Part shown: one piece after another, positions 1 through 10,938 of the stretch
Numbering within the stretch: the stretch's first letter is position 1
Layout of the letters: each line of letters begins with the position of its first letter
DNA from: Polyporus tsugae
Lineage: Eukaryota; Basidiomycota; Agaricomycetes; Polyporales; Polyporaceae
Assembly (NCBI GenBank): GCA_024305745.1
Contig: JAHRBS010000008.1
Coordinates: 930,001-994,000, forward strand
Direction: 5' to 3'
Length of the DNA stretch: 64,000 bases
Notes under the pieces: model-generated
Database searches by the model: none
Seen by the model: only the letters and a program-made list of their open reading frames with translations
What the model was told of the DNA's origin: nothing
Position numbers and translations under genes: made by a program

Positions 1-637
1 AAATGTGCCGCCTTCCGAGAACCGGCCCCGCACGACATGTTTTATCAGGCACAGATGGGAGCGTGGGGTCACACAGGAGCATAGTGGCAGAGGCTACGCG
101 ATACGCGGTGCGCTCATGCCCCCCATGTGATGTCGTCGCGGACCGCGAGAACGCTCCAGCGCGGCCTGTTACGACATTCGCGGTAACTGGAGTAGGTCTG
201 ATTCGGTGGTCAGCTGGCCACTGGGAAAAGAAGCACATTCCGTGTTGTAAACGTTTAATTTGTGCCAAAGGTTCTGGAGGAGACGTTTGAAAAGTTGTCA
301 ACCACCGTTCGACACTGTCCGTTCCATGAACGATTGCCAGACAATAATTATCGCAGGTTCACTGGAATGGCGTCGTTAGTGTGGGTTAACAACCCGGACG
401 GGATAACCTCGCAGATCCGGGGTACGACACCTATCATAACCGGACGGTCCGCCGTACCACTCGGACCGTGTGCCCGTTCGTAGCTACCCGACGAGAAGCG
501 ATCATGCACATGGACGATACGACCTGTGGGCGAGTTAAGAAGGCGGGAGTAGTCCAACGGGTTGATTCTCATCCACATCGCGACTTGACCCTGCCCTTGT
601 ATCATCTCGTCAATCTAAGCTAGAACCTAAGGGCGAC
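1..637. other. intergenic, no gene seen
   Basis: No open frame here looks like a protein, and none joins in phase to another across a plausible intron. The stretch holds the 5' flank of the arabinofuranosidase gene that starts at 638. I see no clear TATA box, repeat or RNA gene. Confidence 0.5.
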
Positions 638-2547
638 ATGTCACAGGAACCAGAGCAAATCTCACCCACAATAGACATCTTTCCCTCCTCCCCAATCGCG
701 CCCGTCTCGCCGTACATCTTCTCTGGCTTCCTCGAGCACCTCGGACGCTGCATCTACGGCGGCATCCTACCCTCCACACGAACCACCTTCCCTTACACCC
801 CGCGCAAGCCATGCCCAGAGGAGCAGTTCGTCGGAACACCGCCAGAGCTACTAACGCCAGAGGGTTTCCGCGCCGACGTACTGGAGGTGTTGCGCGACGA
901 ACTACGCGTCCCGCTGATCCGTTGGCCCGGTGGCAACTTCGTGAGTTCGTACAACTGGAAGGACGGGATCGGGCCGCAAGAGGAACGCAAGAGGAGGCCG
1001 GAACTCGCGTGGAACGGAGAGGAGAGCAATCAGTTCGGGACCGACGAGTGAGTGCGCCTGGTATGTGCGACGGCCGCGAGCCTCTGACCAAGGGAGCATG
1101 AAGGTTTATTTCCTGGTGTCTCACTGCGAAGATCGAGCCGTACATCGTGTTGAACATGGGTACCGGGACCCTCGAAGACGCTCTCCACTGGATTGAGTAC
1201 TGCAACGGGACTGGAGATACGTCAGTACCACCACGCATAGAGCATCAGCATAAAACTGACCAACGACCAGCTACTATGCGAACCTACGTCGGAAGCATAC
1301 AGGACGTGATGAAGCGTACAGCGTGAAGTACTGGGGCCTTGGGAACGAGGTTTGGGGCGATTGGCAAGTCGGACAGCAGACGGCCTCGGCGTACGCGACG
1401 AAGGCGCGACAATGGGCTCATGCCATCCGGCTCGTCGATCCTGGCGTTATCTTGGTGGGATGCGGCGAGACGGGCATAAACCATTGGGATGGGGCCGTGT
1501 TAGACGAGTTGGTAGACAAGGTCGATGTGCACAGGTAAGTGGTGGTGGCACGCAGGAATTCCCGATAGGTTGACGCTCTTCAGCATCCACCTATATACCG
1601 GATTTGGACCAAGAGACAGGTTGCAGAGTGAGAGGGAGTATGGGAGGTCTGTGTATGGACCTGATGCGGCAGAGTACTCGATTGAAGTCTGCAAAGGATT
1701 GATTAACAAGGCGGTAAGGCATATTTTTTCAAGCGTGAGCATACGTGCTGAGCTATCCATAGCGGTTTGGTAAAAGCGTGAGCAAGCCGATCAAGATCGC
1801 ATTCGACGAGTATGGTGTCTGGGATGAAGCGATTGGTGCGTGTGCAGCGCGTGTCCATGTAACGACGCATTTACTCACCGTCCCGTAGGCACCCCTAAGA
1901 ACGGACTGGAGCAGTTCTACAACTTGGCTGACGCTCTAGGGATGGCTTCTTGGCTCAACGTCTTCGTGCGTCAAGCCGATGTCGTGGACATCGCATGCAT
2001 TGCCCAGAGTGTAAATGTGATCTCGCCCCTGATAACCAGGTGCGTCTTGTTAGTGCGCGTAGGACGTTGGAACTGCAGCTCATGAATCGCACCCAGTGCG
2101 GCTGGTCTGTTCCGGCAGACCATCTACTGGCCGCTATATCTCTTCTCCAAGTATATGCGCGATGGCACCTCCATCGACGTATCAGTCGCGTCGCCAAAGT
2201 TCTCGGGGGAAACGCTTCCATGCTGGATATCGACCATCAAGGGCTTCCCGAGCGACCTGGACGTATCCGCCGTGTTGCATAGTGACCCAGACACGAAGTC
2301 GCGCAGCCTCCGGATCGCGGTTGTGAACCGGAGCGAGACGTCTAGTTACGACGTCCCCGTACGCATCGCATTCGAGCGCGTCGGCGCGCAAGCAGAAGTG
2401 CACGAGCTGTGGCACGCGGATGTGAAGGCGCGGAATGGGTGGGGGAAGGAGAACGAAGTGAGCGTGAAGACACGCACTGGGCAATGGGGCGGGCGGTGCA
2501 CGTTCCGCGAGCATTCTTTAACACTACTGGTGCTCCAACTAGAGTAG
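638..2547 (+). CDS. GH51 alpha-L-arabinofuranosidase, intracellular type
   Basis: Predicted to remove terminal alpha-L-arabinofuranosyl groups from arabinoxylan- or arabinan-derived oligosaccharides by the retaining mechanism of family GH51. Seven exons with introns at 1048-1103, 1221-1270, 1535-1583, 1714-1762, 1836-1888 and 2040-2096 give 531 aa in frame, a normal length for the intracellular fungal type. The N-terminal part has the family pattern [14 protein letters not shown] and [19 protein letters not shown]. The acid/base Glu lies in [10 protein letters not shown] (about E202) and the nucleophile Glu in AFDEYGVW (about E323), so both catalytic residues are present. The C-terminal beta-sandwich ends in LTLLVLQLE. 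There is no signal peptide, so it probably acts inside the cell on imported oligosaccharides. The start is the first ATG of the open frame. Nothing suggests a defect. Confidence 0.92.
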
Positions 2548-3038
2548 ACGGGCGTGAATATGGCAGGCATATTGTACACCAAGTTCCTGACCTGCAGTAC
2601 CACTCGTCGACGGAATATCTGCAATATACGGCTTACGCACCTCGTCGGCATCCCCATCCGCTCGAATATTGTCCTTTCGCCCGAGATTTGACCTGAGAAA
2701 CGTCGGTCATCTGAGCTGCTGCGGTATCTTCCTGGGTATCCTTCAAAGTTCAGCTCCTGCAGGGATCGGGGTCGAAAAGACATTCCAGCGTCGTGGGCCA
2801 ATACCTGCATAGTTGGCACTCTTCACGCACGTAGGTTCTCGTCGGCGGCAAGTCCGCGCAGTTCGACAGTTTGGAGCTGAGATTGAGTCATGGAAAAGTT
2901 CAAGTTGAGAGTGTGGCTGCGGTAATTGGGTGCTGTGTAGATATGGAGGAGGAGGAGCATGGGAGGCATTGGGCGCGTCCTCCCGAGTCCCATCTCTTGC
3001 ACTGCTCTACGGTCATCCACCACTACACATATCACACA
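2548..3038. other. intergenic between GH51 and zinc-finger gene
   Basis: No gene is supported. The zinc-finger reading frame stays open upstream of its chosen start as far as about 2871, and an in-frame ATG at 2943 is an alternative start. The sequence otherwise looks like promoter or untranslated leader. Confidence 0.4.
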
Positions 3039-4422
3039 ATGCTGTCCGTTCCTCAAAACGATCCCTTCGCAAACGCTCCTCCTGACAAGGTGGGCGTGAA
3101 GCGAGAAACTCAGCAGATCGTACAGCAACATCTCTTTCCCGGCGAGCTCGACGCCCCGAACCACGAGTTCGAGTCCGATGTGGACTCCGGACTCTCCGGA
3201 TGTCGCGTCGACGACGACTTCTTCCTGGACAACTGGACGCGTCCCCCGCTTCGGTACGACGAAATGCCGACCTTCAGCACTGAGAGCTCTGCGTACTCGG
3301 GGGGCTGCGCGACACCGTCCGCGTCGTCGGGGGATTCCGATTCGGATCACTCCACCGTTGGACCTCTCTCCCCTTCCTCCGACTTCGATGCCTTCAGCCC
3401 GGAGGTGGATTCTACTGACTACAAGGATAAGGATCTCTTCGTTTGGGATGAGGGGACATTCATCACATCGGGGAATCCGAGTGGGGACTTCCACAGCCTG
3501 CCAGTGGAGTTTCATTTCTGTACGCAGGACACATTCGCACATGCGACCTCATTCCCATGCCCCTCCCCTTTGGTTTGGTCTGGCTACGAGCCCCCGCCGA
3601 GGCAGCACATGGACGGTGCTGCCCCTGCAGATGTCCGCGGCCCTCCTCCGACTCACGACTATCCTGCCGTCGGCTCTTTCCCCTCTACCGGCGTCCATTC
3701 CACGATTGCAACCCGCCCGGAGGAGGACATCTCGCACATGAATCCATGCGTTTTCTGGTCCTATGACGTCAGTATGGACGAGGGCCGAGCAGCAATTCAC
3801 TCTATTGCGGGTATCAACCCGTCTTTGCTCAGTATGCCAGTCCCACAAGCTGCATCCCGCTGCCGGGAAGCTTCCCCCTATGGCCAGGAGCAGTCGCAGG
3901 AGCACCATTACGATGTTGCCCCAGCAGGTGCTCTTGGTCTGGGTAGCGGCATGCAGGTGTCTGGGTACCCTGGTGAGGTTGAGGTCCGACTATCCTCCTC
4001 GCCGACACTTCAGTTCACCGTTAGCGGCAGTCCTTACCCTAACCACCCTACCGTGCCGAGAGAACACATCAACAAGGCTGGTGACGACTTAACCTCTAAG
4101 AAGACGGCGACCACTGGCGAGAAAAAGCGGAAGCAGTCAACAGAGAAGGTTTTCGCTTGCCCTTGGCCTGGGTGCTCGAAGGGTAAGTCTGCTATACCGA
4201 CTCTAGTATGAGGGCAAGCTCATTGTCTTTATAGCCTTCGCTCGCACCAATAACTTGAAGGTTCACGAGAAAAGCGTGCATTACAGGGTGCGCGAGAACG
4301 TCTGCCCCTTTGCCGGGTGCCGGAAAGCACTGGCAGACAACGGGTTCAGTCGGAAATATGATCTCGACGTCCACGTTCAGAAACACCACACGGCCGAGCT
4401 CGGGAACATGCCGACTGCTTGA
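3039..4422 (+). CDS. C2H2 zinc-finger protein, putative transcription factor (intact copy A)
   Basis: Two exons around a 52-nt intron (4183-4234) encode 443 aa. The first about 370 residues are acidic and rich in Ser, Pro and Asp, as expected for an activation or low-complexity region. A basic stretch (KKTATTGEKKRKQ) precedes the fingers and may be a nuclear signal. The C-terminus carries two C2H2 fingers: CPWPGC-x12-H-x4-H, split by the intron, and CPFAGC-x17-H-x3-H. I chose ATG 3039 because the conserved-looking protein begins there; an in-frame ATG at 2943 would add 32 residues. A decayed tandem copy of the finger region and 3' flank lies downstream (5428 to about 8770). The target genes cannot be told from sequence. 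Confidence 0.8.
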
Positions 4423-4449
4423 AACCAGAAGTAGCGGGGTGGGTGTTGT

Positions 4450-5200
4450 ACCACTCTTGACGTATTCGCCTCGACAAATGAACACCATTTCTTGGACAGG
4501 GTTTACTTCCAGGCTGCACGATGCAAACCAAGCCTTGCCTCTTCGCATTTCTTGTACTGGTATGTGAATCTAGTGATGAGGGAAGGGGTGTAGAGCAGAC
4601 ACTTCAGACGGGGACCGCTCCCGGGGCTGCGGGAGGTTTCAAGAGGTCCCCTTCGGAAGTGGTTGCATATTGGATACCGTTCTCAAGGAACAACGCATCT
4701 TTCCCGGACCTATGATCTATTTCTTCCTTTCGCGCTCATTCTGTCATGTCATGCATCTATTTTCCCTTATTTTCGTTTGGAATACCTGTGACGTTTGCAT
4801 TTCGTGTCAGCTGTGCTTGTACGATACCAGTCCCGCGTCGCCGTGTACCGTGACTCCCTTCGTTCTCATGGTTTTCCTAGTTCAAGTTTGCTCTGTGCAT
4901 ATCTCCGTCGCCTCGCCTCTCGTAAGAAAACTGTTGTCCATGTCTTGCATGATGAGGTGCCATATGGAGCGTAACTTCGACGTGAGGTCGACGTCGGGGC
5001 AAAATTGGACCCTGTGATGCTACCCGAATGTTGTCGGGTGCAGAACGGCTACCTTCGTGGCGGCAGGAAGAGTCCAGGAAGTCTGTGACGAGGAGGCTTC
5101 TACTTGCAGTATTGCCGCAGCACACCTTTTTATTCAGTGGCCCGACCTCCAGCATCGTCAAGCTGCGGCAGAGTTTGACTTGAGCACGGTAAATCATTGA
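4450..5200. repeat. 3' flank of copy A, duplicated at 6976-7567 and 8544-8770
   Basis: This untranslated flank is clearly similar to the flank of the decayed zinc-finger copy. Shared stretches include GTGAATCTAGTG, CAGACGGGG and GAGGTCCCCTT near 4565-4655 and 7120-7210. A block near 5020-5150 (TGCTACCCGAATGT and a GGCGGCAGGA motif) recurs at 8570-8640. The second arm is split by the transposon at 7577-8534. The homology shows that the duplication covered the gene end and at least 750 bp of downstream DNA. The short open frames inside the arms look like chance frames in 3' UTR. Confidence 0.7.
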
Positions 5201-5427
5201 GTGCGGTCCTTGTAATGGAGTTGGTGCGCCTGCGTCGATTGCCGTCGATCACGGTGCGTGTGCTGCGGCACTGGGAACCTTGTCAATCGCAGCAGGATGC
5301 TGCAGCATCTTCCACTAGAGCCTCGCCGTGAGTACAAATGCCTACCCCTCTGCCTCCTCATCCTGATCCCCCAAGCAACCCCCCACTGTTCCCAACGTCC
5401 ACTCACCTACGCAACTCAGCTTTCGTT

Positions 5428-6975
5428 ATGTCGCATGGTGCAGATATGGACAATCTCGCCCAGCGTCTGGCGGCCGGGATAGTCTTGACGGACGCCCCTC
5501 GCCACTGCCCGGACATCGGAACTACCGCTGGCGGGTGCATCTGTGACATATGCCACCAAGGTATGTAGATGCATTTTTTTTACCGCGCTCACGTCGTGCT
5601 CACCCATATGGCACCACAACCCTGTCCACTCGATGGAACTTGAGACAACACGTCGTAGAGAGGCACTGCATGACTGTGCAAAATCATGCCTGCACCGAAT
5701 GCAGGAAAGTCTACAAGCGCCACTTCGATTTGAAGAAGCACATTGAACGCGCACACTCGATCGTCGGCACGCCTGCCAGTGAAGTCAAGGCTTTTCCTTG
5801 CCCCCGATGCTCCTCGTGTAAGTCTAAAATACCCAATGATTTCTTCTATGAGTGCAAGCTCAGCATTTGTCCACAGCCTTTAGTCAAACATGTAACTTGA
5901 AAGTTCACGCAAATACGTACATCTCGTGCAGAGGAGCCACGTCTGCCCTTTTGCAGGGTGCTGGAAAGCGCGCAACGTACGTACGTGCGCCCGTAAGTTC
6001 GTGAAAACCAGGAAGTAATGTCGGGGTCCCACGAAGATACCTCAGATCTTCGTGGGGAATTCGTGATACATATATCCTCGTGGTGAACTTCGTGAGAGAT
6101 GAGATTGCCTAGGGTCAGGTTGGAGGAGATAGCCAGTGCAGGGATGCAAAGTAAGTACCTCGCCAACTCCTGAGGGTCATCTCGCACACACGCTTCCGTG
6201 TGATCACGAAGGTCCCTCACTCACGCTGCGTATACCCCATCCTCATGACAGATTCACTGCCACATCTGCAACTTCTCCGGCGGCCGCGCGTGCAAGACAA
6301 TAGGGTGAGCGTAACCCCCTCCTTTGTCTTTCATCTGCACTGGCTGACATGCACGGCGTCCACAGATGTTGCAGGTAAGTCTGCCCCACCTCCACCCTGC
6401 ATGCAGCCTTTGTTTCGAGGTATCAGCGAGGGTGATTGGAGGGGTCGGACGGATTTGGGTTGCACTATATGTGGTAAGAGTCATTTCGCGACGGGGAGGG
6501 GTAAAGCATAGGCCGCCTGTAGTATTACATTACATTGTATCTATGCGAGGCTCCCTTCTCCTGAAGGGTATATACAGCTTTATCTACCTTTTTACGCACT
6601 GAATCCACCGGGCAATGCTGTATCGGGCAAGCCGTGCACGGGAACGCAAATGTATCTTCGGGGTCATAACGAAGTAAATGCATAGAATCACGAAGAACCT
6701 GTTCAGCCGCCCGGCCTGACAACTTCGTGATGGTGGACAAAAACCTACTGATTTTCACGAAGTTTTTCACGAAGTTAGCAATGCACCAATCTTCGTGGCG
6801 CCACGACATCAATTCGTGAAATCCCCGAAGATGGTTCGTGGTCAACTTCATGAACATCACGAAGTTCCAGGCTCTCAGTTAACGGGTTCAGCCGCAAGTA
6901 TGATCTCATCGCCCACATTCGGAAGCATCATGCATCCGAGGTCGCGAAGACGGAGCCTGAGGCTGCTTGAAACAG
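5428..6975 (+). pseudogene. decayed C2H2 zinc-finger gene (copy B)
   Basis: The pieces are an N-terminal exon (5428-5569) ending in the finger start CDICHQ, then two more fingers (CTEC-x12-H-x4-H and CPRC-x12-H), and a C-terminal piece at 6881-6975 that matches copy A's second finger (NGFSRKYDL). Three lesions are visible. The acceptor expected before 5620 reads AA instead of AG, although splicing there would rebuild a perfect C2H2 finger. Between the third finger and the CPFAGC motif the sequence is one nucleotide short of copy A (near 5910-5940). About 0.9 kb is inserted after 5976. The first half has no match in copy A, so it may derive from another member of the family. It is unlikely to make a full product. 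Confidence 0.75.
5977..6880. mobile_element. insertion with many CACGAAG/CTTCGTG motifs, probable non-autonomous element
   Basis: Alignment with copy A shows extra DNA between GCGCAAC (ends 5976) and AACGGGTTCAG (from 6881). The first about 230 bp and last about 230 bp are packed with the motif CACGAAG or its complement CTTCGTG, plus close variants, in both orientations. I count about fifteen, for example near 6033, 6052, 6091, 6690, 6722, 6756, 6769, 6792 and 6858. Such subterminal repeats are typical of transposase binding sites. I could not find clean terminal inverted repeats or a convincing target duplication, so the superfamily is open. The middle (about 6230-6470) is ordinary sequence without motifs. 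The insert starts GTACGTACGT and ends CTCTCAG, so it could behave as an intron. Confidence 0.6.
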
Positions 6976-7567
6976 CGGAGTGAGCATTTTACTCCTTTCG
7001 GCGTAAGACAGCCTTGTCACTCTGACGACTTCTCATTTTCACGATAGGATTCACTTCTACACTCAGGCTAGTACGCGATGCATATAAAACCCTACCTCTT
7101 CGCGCTTCTCATGTCAGTGTGTGAATCTAGTGCAGAGAGGAGGGTCTTAGCGCAGACACCTCAGACGGGGTATCTCTCTGGGGGCTGCGAGAGGTTTTTA
7201 GAGGTCCCCTTGCCGTTCAAGTTCTGGAGGAAGTCGGTACCGGTGCTGCGTGTCGATTACTGTTCTGAAGGAATATCTTACCTTTCCCGGACCCACGTTC
7301 TTTCCTCCTTCTGCGTTCTGTGGGTTCATGCATCTGTTTTTATGTCATCTTCGTTTGAAACTCTTGTAATGTTCTGATCATTTCGCATGCGCACGAGTCT
7401 CGCTTGTAAAGTACCATTGTCGCTCCATGGTCGCTCTGTGCTCCATGGTCCTTGTAAGTTGCTCCATATTTGCTGTCTGTGTATAGCCTGTCGTCTGGCT
7501 CTTTAGAAAGAAACCATTTCCCATGTCTGGCATGACGAAGTGTCAAGCGCGACTTGGATGTGAGTTT

Positions 7568-7576
7568 AAGGGCTGG
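7568..7576. repeat. target-site duplication, left copy (9 bp)
   Basis: AAGGGCTGG stands directly before the transposon end at 7577 and again directly after its other end (8535-8543). The two copies are identical. Nine bp is the length typical of Mutator-like elements. Confidence 0.8.
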
Positions 7577-8534
7577 TAGGCTCGATCCAGCCGTTCGGGT
7601 TCAGACTCCGCACAGGGCGGGTACCCGAACGGCTGGTCCAACTCGTCGTCCCTTTGGCACGGCGTCCGTATATGGTACCCGTGTGAAAACGTACTTAGTG
7701 AAATCGCCGTTTGCCCTCTGGACAGAATTCACGGTGACGTCGTATTGCCTGTAACTTCCTCAATACACATGTATTGCTATACTATACTATTGGTCATATT
7801 AGTCCCTAGACAATGTCTGAACCTCTATATGCAAGCCTAGGCCCCTTGAATCAGCCAACATGCACCTACCTAGTAGACCACAGTGACCCAGCCCACTGCT
7901 GCTGGCCAAATATCAAGCTTTCATTTGGCACCTATTAAACTATGTGCCATTTACATATTTTAAACCCAGTAAACTCTTGGCCCAGACCAGAGAATGCTTC
8001 CCCGAAGGCCATAGCAGTACAGTGGATCTGGGAATACATCCCCTGCAAGACGAATTTTGCTAGCTCCACAGCCCAAACCTTGACATAGATTTGTAACTAT
8101 AATATTAAGAGCATTCCCTGAATGTTTTCCGTCAATGAGAGCAACAGTGTCGGCCTTCTTGTCATGAGCGTCCTACCGGGTAGTGGTAAGCGCTCGACGA
8201 TGCATAGAGCGCTTAATGACTCGGCGTAGTCTCTCGTTGAGCGCAGAAGTTAGGACGGGAGGGCTGGGCATATTTCAGGTCTCAAATTTGGCATGAATGT
8301 GAAATAATTATTCATAGAAGTATTCTCGGTACTGTTCTATTGGTTACAATAGGACCCACTGGCCTTGCATTGCGTTTCTCCAGGAGGGCAAACGGCGATT
8401 TCACCAAGTACGTTTTCACACGGGTACCATATACGGACGCCCTGCCAAAGGGACGACGAGTTGGACCAGTCGTTAGGGACACGTCTCTCTTTTCACTCTC
8501 CGCTGATGTGTCCCGTTCGACTGGTTCGAGTCTA
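7577..8534. mobile_element. non-autonomous Mutator-like element (MITE/TIR-MULE), 958 bp
   Basis: The ends are inverted repeats: 7577-7719 on the left and 8384-8534 on the right. They begin TAGGCTCGATCCAG and, read inward from the right, TAGACTCGAACCAG. The inner 80 bp of each arm are almost identical. The outer part of each arm is itself a hairpin: CCAGCCGTTCGGGT pairs with ACCCGAACGGCTGG on the left, and the right arm has its own differently spelled hairpin. Identical 9-bp duplications of AAGGGCTGG flank the element. The interior is AT-rich and holds no transposase, so the element depends on an enzyme made elsewhere. The ORFs sharing the peptide TRRPFG.ASVYGTRVKTYL at both ends are only the repeat arms read through. 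Long inverted repeats plus a 9-bp duplication fit the Mutator superfamily; this assignment is inference. Confidence 0.85.
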
Positions 8535-8543
8535 AAGGGCTGG
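8535..8543. repeat. target-site duplication, right copy (9 bp)
   Basis: AAGGGCTGG, identical to the left copy at 7568-7576, directly follows the inverted-repeat end. Confidence 0.8.
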
Positions 8544-9343
8544 CGGTGAATGTGAGGTTTGTCCCTCTGCGATGCCACCCGAATGTCAACGGCTGCCACG
8601 GAACAGCACTCTTACCGGCGGCAGGAACGGCCCAGGAATTCTGCGACAAGAAGACTTCTGGTGAGCCTTTCAAATGGTATTGCAGAAGCACGCCTGCGGT
8701 TTGTCAACTTGAATTCAGTCGTTTCCCACCGTGGCAGAGCTCGTTTAACTCCGGTATAGCACGTCATTACTAATTCATTAGGTACCAGGCTGGCTCCGGC
8801 GGTTGTATGTGCAGTCTCCGCTTACTCCGTGCTCAAGTACTTTAGTATCTTAGGGCGATAGGACATGATGCTGTTCAATCAATGACCATCATGTCTGCGA
8901 CTGCGACTCGATCTGCGTCTTCCAACATCGACTTCTCAGCAAATCAGATCGCTATCTCAACAACTCAACGTCCTGCAGACAGTGATCATCATGACCCATG
9001 TACGTTGGCCTAGTAACCCAAGCACCAGTAAGTATAGTAACTGACCCAGACTAGTAAGTAATAGGACTCGGAGGCAGGGAGCGACCGAAACATTTCTCTC
9101 CGACTTGGCCTACTGCCAATCCAATTCCCATACATGGCTGAATTCAGGCCCAACTTGGCGACCATGCACACGACAACCATGATGCGCCTCGCGCTTTCCC
9201 CCCGTCAGGCCTCAGGCCTCTGGAGTCAGGGACACCCATCCACCTCGCGCCTTCTTCGTTTGCAACTGAAATTTACTAAAATATGAAGATGAACGCGCGG
9301 GGGCAGGTTTGGGCGACCTTCATCCCCGCTTCCTTCCGCTGCC
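8544..9343. other. end of duplicated flank, then promoter region
   Basis: The part up to about 8770 continues the duplicated 3' flank of the zinc-finger gene. From 8770 to 9343 no gene is seen. A CCAAT-type sequence (GCCAATCCAATT) near 9114-9125 lies about 220 bp before the membrane-protein start and may belong to its promoter. Confidence 0.45.
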
Positions 9344-10521
9344 ATGCGCAGACACCCTCTTGCTTCCCTTCCTCTGCCCTTGCTTTTTGTTACGTTTGGG
9401 TTTGCGGGGGTGTCTCCATGCCGCGGCGCCGCGATCGTCGCGATTAACGACTCGCAATCGACGATTCAGTATGCCTCTCTGGATCAAAGGGGGCGTAGCT
9501 CTTCAAGTTCTAGCATGAGCTCGCATACCAAGAGTCCTCTCGCTCCGGCAGCTTCTACGACGATGACGACGACGACGACGACGACGACGACGGACCTGAG
9601 TCCTTCACCGACCACCTCGAGTGATACCCCTACGTATACCCCAACAGCACTCAGCACGACATCCCGAAGCGCGACGCTCATCGCGGGTCCGCATGTCAGT
9701 TCACCAACGATGGTCCCAAACGCGATAATTGGTGTCGGAGTAGCAGGCTTCGTCCTCCTCCTGTTGGTCGGCGGAGGGTGGTGGTGGTGGTGGTGGTGGC
9801 ATCGACGGAAGCGAGGCGAAAATAGAGCTACAATCCCTTCTCTCGGTAAGTCTGCGATTTTCCGATTTGCTTCTCGAGGCGATGTGGCTCGCAGCGAAAT
9901 CGAGTTCATGACGAACCTCCCACAGATTCCCGTGGAGTAGCGGAGTCGGGCTCTAGAGACTCTGCGTTGTCGGCGAGAGAATCGTGCACGCTAATGTTGC
10001 GGCGGGACACTCTCGTCTCCGAGTCCGCGACGTCCGACACGACCCTGCACGTTCCCTACGAGTCGTTCGTCGAGGTCCGCACCAGCGGCGTCGTACGCTT
10101 CGAAACGCCACCAATACGAGAATCCATCGACACCGGTGACCGCAGCGATCCGCCTCCGACGCGAGAACCTACCTACGACGCACTCGAGCACATCACGACA
10201 CGACTGCGAAACCACGCGATGCTCCCTCCTGCCCTCCCGATACAGTCGCCGATCATCCGGCGCGGCCCTCCCAGCCCAATATTCACGCCCCCTCGCACAC
10301 CGCCTCGGTCGCGAGGGCCTCACGGGGAATACGATGCTGGATTGCCGATAACGCCTTTGTCCCCACGGCCCGTTCGACGACGGCTCGTCACGATAGATGG
10401 GGGCATGCGCGTCGGCGGCGGCCCGTTAGGACGTGCCGACAGTCCCTTGCAACTGCAGACACGCCCCCGGAGCGACACCTCCTCGTCGTTACCCCCGCAT
10501 TGCCGGATACACCCACCGTAG
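9344..10521 (+). CDS. single-pass membrane protein with signal peptide and hepta-tryptophan stretch
   Basis: Two exons around an 80-nt intron (9846-9925) encode 365 aa. The protein starts with a signal peptide (MRRHPLASLPLPLLFVTFGF). A Ser/Thr-rich extracellular segment of about 100 residues follows, including a run of Thr from an ACG repeat, and is a likely O-glycosylation region. One transmembrane helix (AIIGVGVAGFVLLLLVGGG) runs straight into seven Trp and then the basic stop-transfer HRRKRGE. The cytoplasmic tail of about 210 residues is disordered, Pro- and Arg-rich, with PPSPIF.PPRTPPRS-like motifs. This layout is common in basidiomycete orphan membrane proteins that may sense the wall or surface. 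I recognise no named domain and assign no function. The Trp run is encoded by a TGG repeat and could vary in length between strains. Confidence 0.75.
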
Positions 10522-10938
10522 GTTAGCGTTTGGCAGCCATTGAGTCGCCCTGCACCGTCTGCTTGACGCTTTTTACGCACTCCTTGCCCATGGACTCCGA
10601 TACCCTAGACTTGACCACTCGCATTGTAGGCTCGGCCGAGCACCACACACTCCCTTGACCTGATCTGCACGATCGCACCACACTCTTTGTTGTTTCTCGC
10701 CTTGCTGCTGCTCTCATTTTTGTACCATACGAACGTTACGAAGGACGGTGGGGACAGCCTCCCAGGTTCCACCGACATATACCACCAGATGAAACTATAC
10801 CCTAGCGATTAGCGTACTACAGTATATGCAACTATAGCGTAGTGTAACGTTACGGCGACAACGGGACGACATTGTCCGTGAGTTTCGTGTCAGAGACCTT
10901 CGCGTCTCTGCAGCCATTATTGATGGATCAAAAATGGA

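Noticed and set aside
4033..4053. Telomere-like TTACCCTAACCACCCTACC string
   Set aside because: It lies inside the coding exon of the zinc-finger gene, is not a repeat array, and reads through as protein.
7554..8599. Two frames sharing the peptide block around VYGTRVKTYLVKSPFA
   Set aside because: They are the two inverted-repeat arms of the MITE read through, not genes.
9562..9592. ACG repeat as a microsatellite feature of its own
   Set aside because: It codes for the Thr run of the membrane protein and fits the O-glycosylated segment.
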